The notes under the pieces: generated by a model
What the model was told of the DNA's origin: nothing
Databases searched by the model: none
What the model saw: the letters and a program-made list of their open reading frames with translations, nothing else
Translations under genes and position numbers: made by a program
Shown here: positions 56,596 through 64,000 of the stretch, in pieces
Position numbering within the stretch: position 1 is the first letter of the stretch
Layout of the letters: each line of letters opens with the position of its first letter
From: Pezicula radicicola
Taxonomy: Eukaryota; Ascomycota; Leotiomycetes; Helotiales; Dermateaceae
Direction: 5' to 3'
DNA: 64,000 bases
NCBI GenBank assembly: GCA_003008705.1
Contig: PDUO01000025.1
Location: 809,709 to 873,708 of the forward strand

Positions 56596-59500
56596 ATGTC
56601 TAAGCGCAGAATTTCCGATGCTAGCTCCGACACCTGGTCTGCGGTGGGCAGTTCAGCGAGTCCAATCCGCAGCAAAGTCCGCATCATCGCTGTTCTTACC
56701 AAAGACCAATTCGGGCGAGACACGAGAATCATCGTCCCAGTCACACCCTCCTCAACCATCGATGAGCTCAAGTCAGAGGTTATACGTCGCGCATCCTCTA
56801 TGGGCTTGAAGGTTCCTTCGAGCGAGCTCGCCCTGCATCTTGATTCAGAGCAAGGAGCCGTTGCTTTTGGTGAAGATCTTGTACAAGATGTCATCGACAT
56901 GCAAGAGAAGCAGAATACCGTGTGGGTAAGAGCACAAAAGGTGAGTTCTCCAACATTGCTCACTGGCCTCTGGAACTTTTGTTTGCTGATCAATGCCCTA
57001 CGTTCCAGGCCCCCGTCTCCGAAGCTCCTCCATTCAACGCTTCTGACAATTACATCTACCTACGATTGATAACTCCTAGCAAGGCACTTCAATACCCTTC
57101 ATTGTCAGCGGTACCGGTGCACGAGAGCCCTGTGAAGGATACTGCAACTGTCAGCGCCTTGGAGAAGGTTGCGTATACGCAAATTTATGACAAGGATCCA
57201 TCTCCATTGCCCAACCCCAAACTTAGGATTTTCACGACTGCTTGCGAATTGCCAACATCTGCAAGTAACACCACTGCATTGAAGGACTATGGCTTCACTG
57301 GAACCATTGGTGATCCTCTTAATATCTTCATTGTCCCAGTGCGCCGTTTACACATACCAAAAGAGGGCAACGCCCAAGACCTCTGGAGTTTCGACTACTC
57401 GCTTAGAGGCCTCGCAGCATTTCAGACTTGCCTGAAGATGATGATGACCAAAGCTCACACCGAGCCTGTTTTGTTGCGCCGGTTACTTAAGGTACTATTC
57501 AACCTAACACATTTCCCTCCGGCACTACAGGCTTTTCAGGTACTTGCAACCGAGAACAAACTGGTACCAGAGTCCGTTGTCATATTAGCAACCTGCTTCA
57601 ATCAGTTGGCTCTACGTATGATTCCAAGTGATCTTGTCCTCAATGACCCCTCGGCGGCCCTTGAAGGCTCTAGACAAATCTTCGCTTGGCTATTCTCCAT
57701 CTATCGCCGATCACTGAATGAACTGGACATTGCTAGTGCAGCACTCGTTCGACGTGTTCAACTCAAAGACCTGCAGGGTGCACCTGGAATCAATTTCTCT
57801 CAGCCTGGTGACCGACTGGAAGTGATTGAGATTTACGCGGCTGGGGACTCCACTAGGAACACTCCACCTTCCCCTTCAGTGAAAAATGACACCACTATGG
57901 CTGACCGGAGTGCAGATGGTTCAGTAGGATCTTTACGGGACACCGACCAATCCTCTGGTTTGAAACAAGAGGGCGCAACCGGTGAGGGACGTACGAGGGA
58001 GAAAGTCCCGCCTGGAGAAGCCTCTTTACACCAAGTGATTGTCTGTACCGATGAGAACTGCCAGGAAGACCTGAAGGCCCTTGCTTTAGCCTTTTGGGGC
58101 AACTACGATCCTGTCACCAACTACTATGTAGACTTTCGTGACTCAATTGATCGATATCTCGAGCAGCGACATATGCATCTTCTAGGGACTGCAGATTTCA
58201 ATCAACTTCTTATGGAGGCCAACAACTGCGAGCACTTCCAGATGTTCGGTCCTCAAGAGCTCAAGGGTGAGACTTCTACGGTCATCACCTTGTCAAAGAG
58301 TGGCCTAGTTTCGCTGTACAACGTTGACGACATAGGATGCGGAACAATTCAACACTGCATTGAGAACGCTGTTATGGGTCGCCAAGTCACTCGGAACGAT
58401 CCTGGCCCAGAAATTCTTGCAGCCTTACAGCTAATCATACCCCAGCGAAAGCAAGATGGAACGTGGGATTTGGATGATTGGGCTCTGGCACGCCAAGTTA
58501 AAATCACTGATGACATTCCAGATGAGGCAGTTGTCATCTGTTTCGATTTGAGCTGGAGTATGAATGAGCCTCTAGGAGGCAACTGGATCGGAGATGGTAA
58601 GTGGTATTGTCTCTTTTTAAATGCTATTTTAGCCCTGGAAGATGAATGGCTCGCAATATTTGACTGCAAAGTCAGGTTTGTGTTATGCTATAGCGTGGAA
58701 TATCATCACCATGATCCAGCATTACCAAAAGCACTCCGGATGGGCTTCAGAAGCAGGCATAGCAAGTCGCTGAGCCCACTGCATCTCAAAACCAATTTCT
58801 ACCAGCAGAATCAATATTTTTTCATGCTGTGACTAACGTCTCGCGATACAGGGACAAGTAACACCTTCTGTAAAATTGATGAGGCTAAGCAAGTCTTCCG
58901 GAATATTGTTGCACGAATGGGGAAGTGCAAGACTCAGATCCACGTTGGCTTAGTCGCCTTCTCGGATTCTTCGCGGGTTAGGGTGAGAGCACCAATTAGC
59001 AGGGTGGGAGATAGATTCCACACTCAGCTGGAACAAGCCACAGTCAGAGGACAGACTGCACTTTGGGATTCATTGCTTCGAGCAAAAGAAATGTTGATGC
59101 TCACGAAATCCAAGTACCCCAAAGCCAAACTACGCATCATTGCCTTGACAGACGGAGAGGACAATGACTCTGAGATTACTGACCCGGAGGAAATTTGCCA
59201 GCAATTGTATGATGCAGAAATTGTCCTTGATTCGCTTGTCATTGGCAGTGACGAAACTCAGGATCTTTTCAAGATATCCAAGCACACCGGCGGCTATGCC
59301 TTTTGCCCTTCATCCAGAAGCTTACTTTTCCAGACATTCCTCCTTGAACCCTTCTTCGACATCTCTACAAGACCTGATATCAATCGTATCCCTATCACCG
59401 ATTATAAGACCTCAACCCCCAAAGAAAAGGATATGGCAACTATATACGACTTGCCGCCTTGCCGTCCACATCCTCTTCAGGATGGATCCTTCATTTCGTT

Positions 59501-60306
59501 AAGTGATGCGTCACGATTCTTCGCTGCGAAATCTACATCTCTTCTTGATCGGCAATCAATTCTCTCGAATGCATCAGTCCCTGACCAGACACTTTCGCAG
59601 ATGCAACGAACTACCTCTAACTATTCGTTGCAGAGTAACCCACCTCATATGGCCCTCAAACCCGACCAAGGTAAATCTCGTCAAGTTCAAGGCTTTCATC
59701 GTTCAGAGAGATCAGGCGTTTCATTTGGAAAGCTATATTTGGATGAAATGAGACTGATGGTAGGTAATCCGAGCCCTTTCATGGACGTCTACGTCAATGA
59801 GTCCGACATGTCCTTTTGGAAGGTTGTCATGAGCGGCCCACCAGATTCGGCATACAAAGACGGCAATTTTGTTCTTTATGTTCATCTCAAGGATGGATAT
59901 CCTCAGAAGGCACCCAATGTCCGCTTTATCACCCCACTTCTTCACCCAAACATCACTAGGGTAAGCTACTAACCACATTACTATCCATCCATCATTACAT
60001 TAATTAACTGTGATAGCACGGCCGGATATGCCATGGAATATTGGCCGACAATTGGAACCCCAATTTCCACATCTACGAAGTCTTGCAAGATGTATACGGA
60101 CTACTTGCAACGGCTGAAGAAGCTACTGCTATTGACGAGATGGCGGCTCTGAGGTTCCGGACAGACGCTCCTGCTGCGGAAGCAGATATTCGAAAATACG
60201 TATGTTAGGAAAGGTACGTGTTCTTGCTTTACTGACCAAAATGTAGGTTGACCAGTTCGCAAAGCGCTCTAGAGCTGAATGGAAGTCTGAGATTTTGGGA
60301 TCTTAA
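56596..60306 (+). CDS. Fusion protein: ubiquitin-like N-terminus, von Willebrand A domain, C-terminal E2 (UBC)
   Basis: Five exons (56596-56940, 57009-58596, 58852-59960, 60017-60199, 60247-60306) give 1094 residues. Residues about 26-115 look like a beta-grasp ubiquitin-like domain (VRIIAVLTKDQFGRDTRIIV). A helical middle region follows. A vWA domain starts near residue 620 with a full metal site: DLSWSMN (DxSxS), GQTALWDSL (threonine) and ALTDGEDND (aspartate). It ends near 800. The last 160 residues are a UBC fold: FGKLYLDEMRLMVGNPSPFM, MSFWKVVMSGPPDSAYKDGN, LKDGYPQKAPNVRFITPLLH, HPNITRHGRICHGILADNWN. Cysteine about 1019 sits where E2 enzymes carry ubiquitin. It could load ubiquitin or a relative and bind partners through the vWA domain. 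The intron inside the vWA metal-site region is 255 nt, and its reading frame stays open for most of its length. Confidence 0.88.
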
Positions 60307-61139
60307 GTTCCTCCGATGAGGGTCGTTTATGGTATTAGGAATGCAGTGACGATTATGCGCAGAACGCTGCACTCAATATTTGGGAGCTCATATTAGCTGG
60401 GAAATTGGCTGAGCTATTATTAGTGGCACTCGAGGGGAGAATCTGGCATTTTGAAGGAAGCAGGAGGAATTTTACGTAGCTCGTGGCGTTATAGCATAGC
60501 ATTTTAGCTACTGGATTCGTGTCAAACAGTCACTGTAATATTACAGCGTTGTCAGTCTTCTTTTCACACAAAGTTTACCCAGCCATGGACTAATACATGT
60601 CTTAATTTATGTAGAAGGATAAAGTCGGGGTAGCAAGTCCGTTATTGTACTCTGTCTTCCGTATAAAGATAAGAGCTCTGTAAAGGTCTATTTGTAGATC
60701 ATTACTGCGCTTACAAAGAGATAAAATTAGGGTAATTGCAACTACAGGCCTATTCCAGAACATACACACTTCACTGTTCAAACAAATTAATTTAGAAAAG
60801 GGGGATAGAATTTCTCGCATATTTAGCGAGAGTGAAAAGGGACAAGGTAGGAACCTCATGTAGGTAGTATTCTATCACTTTAGAATTAAGATTCCACACA
60901 GTGAACCAAGCGATATGGAGGTGAATATGCATAGCACTATTCCCCGTCGAACCTGGTAGGTTTTTGTACAGTTTTTGTACAAACTAGACCATCAAGCCTT
61001 GTAACTTAGTACTTAACAATAACACAGTCAACCCTTCTTGAAGATTGATTTTAATGCCTCCACTTTGCTTTCTGCAAGTCATATCCTATAATCCTTTCCT
61101 TTCTTCTTTTCATCATAAAGACACTTAGGTAATCCTCAC
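60307..61139. other. Gene-free convergent region
   Basis: About 0.8 kb between the 3' ends of the fusion gene and the HET gene. AT-rich from 60540 to 61130. A tandem TTTTTGTACA pair lies at 60960-60980. No gene is supported. Confidence 0.5.
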
Positions 61140-63133
61140 CTACACCAACGTCAAAACGCTCACCTGTAAATCTCTAAACCACCTCCATTCAATCTCCTGC
61201 AATAGTCCAATCCTCAAATACTCTCCGTCAACCCTCTCAGAAGCCACTAAAACCAATCCAATCTGAAGAGATCCTAGACTTAGAATATATATTTGAGAAG
61301 GAGATTGAGGTAATGAATCCCAACTGATGATAAGAGGGTGACCGTAGATATCGTAATCACCAGATTTAGACCTTTTTACATGTTTTAGTTGGCCGAGGAG
61401 TTGGATTCGTGCGCTTAGGAGTGTTCCGTTTGGGTCGGCCCCTTCGGGTGTGATGTTTATGTGTTGGATTTGTGGTTCTTTCCAATTGTTGGATGTGTTT
61501 TTGGAGGAGGTTGGGTGTTGTTGTATGTGGGATGATTTGCGCCGGACTAGGCCGTAAGTTATTGGGAGGACCATTTTTGCCCAGGACCATGTGGGGCCGT
61601 AGTCTATTGTTTGCTTCATTATTTTTTGACCTTTGGTGTCTCTGCGATTGGAATATTGCCAGCAAAGGCCTCGAAGGAGGTCTTTCTCCCAAAGACCGGC
61701 GACGTAATTGTCGTTTAGGAGGTATGAGAATTCGCTTGCGAGACCTGATAGGGCTGGGAACCTATCTGATGGGTTGGTTAATTCTTTGGTGACATAGTCT
61801 TCGACTAGTAACATCCATTTATCGTAGTGCCATGACATGCTGTGGTCGAAGTGCCGCGTTGCGTATTCGTCTGTAACTACTGTGTCTAAACATCGGAGAG
61901 AGCGACCTACACGATCATCTTCAATCTTCCTGTCTAGTGTTGACTTGAGTGCAAATGACTCATTCTCTGAAGCGCGTGCCTCTTTGCATTCATAAAGCAG
62001 TGTATGTTTTGTGAAATACAAAACCCTAGGCGATAGTTCTCGCTCCTGAAGTGTCCAGCCGCGAGAATTTAAGGGGCTTTGCACGAATAAACCGTCCCAA
62101 TCCTGAGGCTTCTTGATCAAGACAGCTAAAGGCTCCGAAGGTCGGATACTGGTAATGCTATGTCTTCGAGACGACAAGATTGGAAGTTTTCGAAGCTCTG
62201 GGAAGAAACCACCATGGCAATCGCTTGAGGCCGCTGGCGCAATCGTACAGAAGCTGTGCGAATACACCTTTCCCATCTCAGAAGATTCCCGTTGCCAGTC
62301 AGTAGCGGAATTTTGAATGATGCATAACGAATCGATCCATAGATAACGACGGCCAAGTTTACGGGTCACTATGATGGCGTCCCGGAAGGTGCGTGGCAAG
62401 GTTTGGATGGGAATCTTTTCCAAACGCATTGGCAATGAGACATCGGATGTTTTGGCAGCCTCTGGCATACTTCCAGATGGACCCCAACAATGACTAAGAG
62501 CTACATACCGTAGATCTTCTGATTTGTGATCTTTGGTGTTTATCAGGCGTGGGTGAAGGCCAGACTGACCAACATCAATAAGTCTTGTAGGCTTGAAAGA
62601 GACATCATACAGCCTCTGGCAGGTATCGTGACTTGAGACACACTTGTGGATCCATGAGGAGGCCAGAGAGAAGGCTGACTGGTCTAGCTGACTTTCTGGG
62701 TAGAAGCAGCTAGATAGGGGATTGTCTGCAAAGAACTAAGCACTTTGAAGAGTAGCGGAAGATGGGAAGAACTATTAGATTGCAATGAGAGAGGGGATGG
62801 AAGAATGTCATCTTACCAGAGTATTCGATATCAAAGACGAACTCAGGCCCGTGTTCTCCGATGCTCATAATGAGGCGAGGACGACCTCTGGAATAGCCTT
62901 CACGAGAGATAGCGACTCGGAGAAAAGTCCCTGTGCTGGTCTGGCGTCCTCGTCGGGTCTACAGCACTGTGCAGCAAGGAGCAGAGCCTGCAATGCCCAC
63001 TTTCTGCCGATGCCTGGAGGCTTTTGACCGAGTCATGATGCAGGAAGAGCTGTTTTTCGTCGATGGGCTCACAGAATAGCGAGATGGGAATGTCGTAGCA
63101 TGCCTTACAGAGGTATTTGCTGTAGCTCGCCAT
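61140..63133 (-). CDS. HET-domain (heterokaryon incompatibility) protein
   Basis: Two main exons (63133-62817, 62725-61140) encode about 620 residues. The N-terminus MASYSKYLCKACYDIP with GHCRLCSLLH is the usual Cys-rich lead. HET blocks are complete: LRYVALSHCWGPSGSM, TFRDAIIVTRKLGRRYLWID, SLCIIQNSATDWQRESSEMG, YSHSFCTIAPAASSDCHGG and SRGWTLQERELSPRVLYF. A variable C-terminus follows (GPTWSWAKMV near 61580). HET proteins drive cell death on fusion of unlike hyphae. One problem is that the first exon is one base out of frame: DFSPSRYLS hits a TGA at about 62905, while GYSRGRPRLIMSIGEHGPEF continues in another frame. A 37-nt intron (GTGCTG to CACAG) would fix the frame but is shorter than usual, so a frameshift is the alternative. 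An upstream in-frame ATG exists at 63175. Confidence 0.85.
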
Positions 63134-63962
63134 GAATATTTGGACGTTTGAGAAGGGAGTGGTTGGCTCAAGCACTCATCTCAGCAGCATCATCATCATC
63201 ATCATCATCATCATGGCTTGAGCTGAAGCGTAACGGCCATAGAATTGATTACGAGTAGCGATGGCAAGTAATAGTTCCGAGGGAGGTTTCATGGCAATAA
63301 GAGTGGCCAAGTGGTGATGATGATGGCGATGTCGTGGTCGTTGTCGTTGCTGCTGGAGTGGTTGCTGGCTGCTGTTGTCAAGAGAGGGAAGTCAGATGCA
63401 ACATTTTGCTAAACACATGCATGCACGTGCGAGTAGGGCCAACTGTAGCGACCATAGCTGTCACTCCTCCCACTCCGCCGCATACCTCCTCACAGCACAT
63501 CGTTCCTTGACAATAATATATCTCCTCCGATAATGTCAATGTGTACTATCTGAAGACAAATACAATCAACAAAACAAAACAAAACAAAACAAAACAAACC
63601 AAACCAAACCAAGCAAGTCATTCAACAACACTCCTTTGCCTACTTCACATGTCGTACTCGTAGGTATTGATTGAGCTATGCCCGTTCAGGAAGGGCCATG
63701 CGAAGAGGAGCAACGGCGGGGCAAAATGTTGTGTGTGATGTGATGATAAGAAAGAAGCATATTGTGTTAACGGATCCAATTGGATTTAGATACGACGGTG
63801 CATAGCATAGCGAGGTAAGTATAAAGGTTGTCTACTCCCACTTTTTCTCTTTCTTCTTCTTCTTCTCCTTCTTACATCTAGACTAGATCTCTACCTTGTC
63901 TTCACATATATAGACAGATAAATACAGAGGAAGTGCAACACCACCCCTCACTCACCTCCATC
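63134..63962. promoter_or_regulatory. Divergent upstream region with microsatellites
   Basis: Upstream of the HET gene and of the possible gene at the right edge. It contains a (CAT)n run at about 63187-63214, GATGATG-type repeats near 63315, an (AAAAC)n run with related units at about 63568-63612, and a TTCTTCTTC run at about 63850-63880. The final pyrimidine-rich 120 nt resemble a fungal core promoter and leader. The segment itself carries no gene. Confidence 0.55.
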
Positions 63963-64000
63963 ATGTCTACCCAACAGCTTTCTCTCCCCTTGGTTGGTGG
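63963..64000 (+). CDS. Possible 5' end of a new gene (partial)
   Basis: An ATG at 63963 in a good context (CTCCATC before ATG TCT) follows a pyrimidine-rich leader and opens the frame MSTQQLSLPLVGG, which runs off the window. Nothing can be said about its function, and 13 codons are too few to be sure it is a gene. Confidence 0.35.
   Translation, partial: MSTQQLSLPLVG

Overview
The window looks like chromosomal DNA of a filamentous ascomycete (Pezizomycotina). The gene content (HET proteins, a WOPR regulator, an Egh16-like protein, DUF3176, PTH11-type rhodopsin-fold protein, Zn2Cys6 factor) and many 45-70 bp GT-AG introns fit a plant-associated member of the Leotiomycetes/Helotiales, but the class is inference. 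All gene models were spliced by eye from reading frames, donor/acceptor sites and family motifs. No database search was possible.

Layout. 0.3-9.3 kb is a sugar-use block: a secreted GH32 beta-fructosidase, a 14-exon sugar porter, a divergently transcribed transaldolase-like gene and a bHLH regulator. 10.5-13.2 kb is a decayed hybrid histidine kinase. 14.2-20.9 kb holds an isoprenylcysteine/PE-methyltransferase-like membrane protein, a phosphatidylserine decarboxylase-like protein of the PsiD (tryptophan decarboxylase) type, a secreted histidine acid phosphatase and an ankyrin protein whose start codon appears to be split by an intron. 21.8-29.4 kb holds an Egh16-like secreted protein, a rhodopsin-fold membrane protein and, divergent from it, EMG1/NEP1 (18S rRNA methyltransferase). 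30.8-36.8 kb holds a low-complexity protein with an SHAPSQ tandem repeat and a DUF3176 membrane protein. 38.3-40.3 kb is a HET pseudogene. 40.3-48.6 kb is an 8.3 kb gene-free stretch ending in a pyrimidine-rich leader in front of a WOPR master regulator (Wor1/Ryp1/Sge1/Reg1 type). 51.5-55.7 kb is a divergent Zn2Cys6 factor and short-chain dehydrogenase pair. 56.6-60.3 kb encodes a large fusion of a ubiquitin-like N-terminus, a von Willebrand A domain and a C-terminal ubiquitin-conjugating (E2) domain. 61.1-63.1 kb is a second, largely intact HET gene, and a new gene probably starts at the right edge.

How genes may work together. The fructosidase, transporter and transaldolase-like protein form a plausible route from extracellular sucrose or fructan to hexose uptake and sugar-phosphate interconversion, with a 1.1 kb shared promoter that carries a perfect inverted repeat built on a CCTGTACAGG palindrome. 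The Zn2Cys6 factor and dehydrogenase share a 340 bp promoter. Two genes (hybrid kinase, first HET gene) carry several nonsense codons consistent with C-to-T/G-to-A mutation, which fits repeat-induced point mutation or slow decay.

A window-wide oddity is that many genes change strand composition near the 3' end: the coding strand is C/A-rich and G-poor up to about 180-530 nt before the stop, then becomes G/T-rich.
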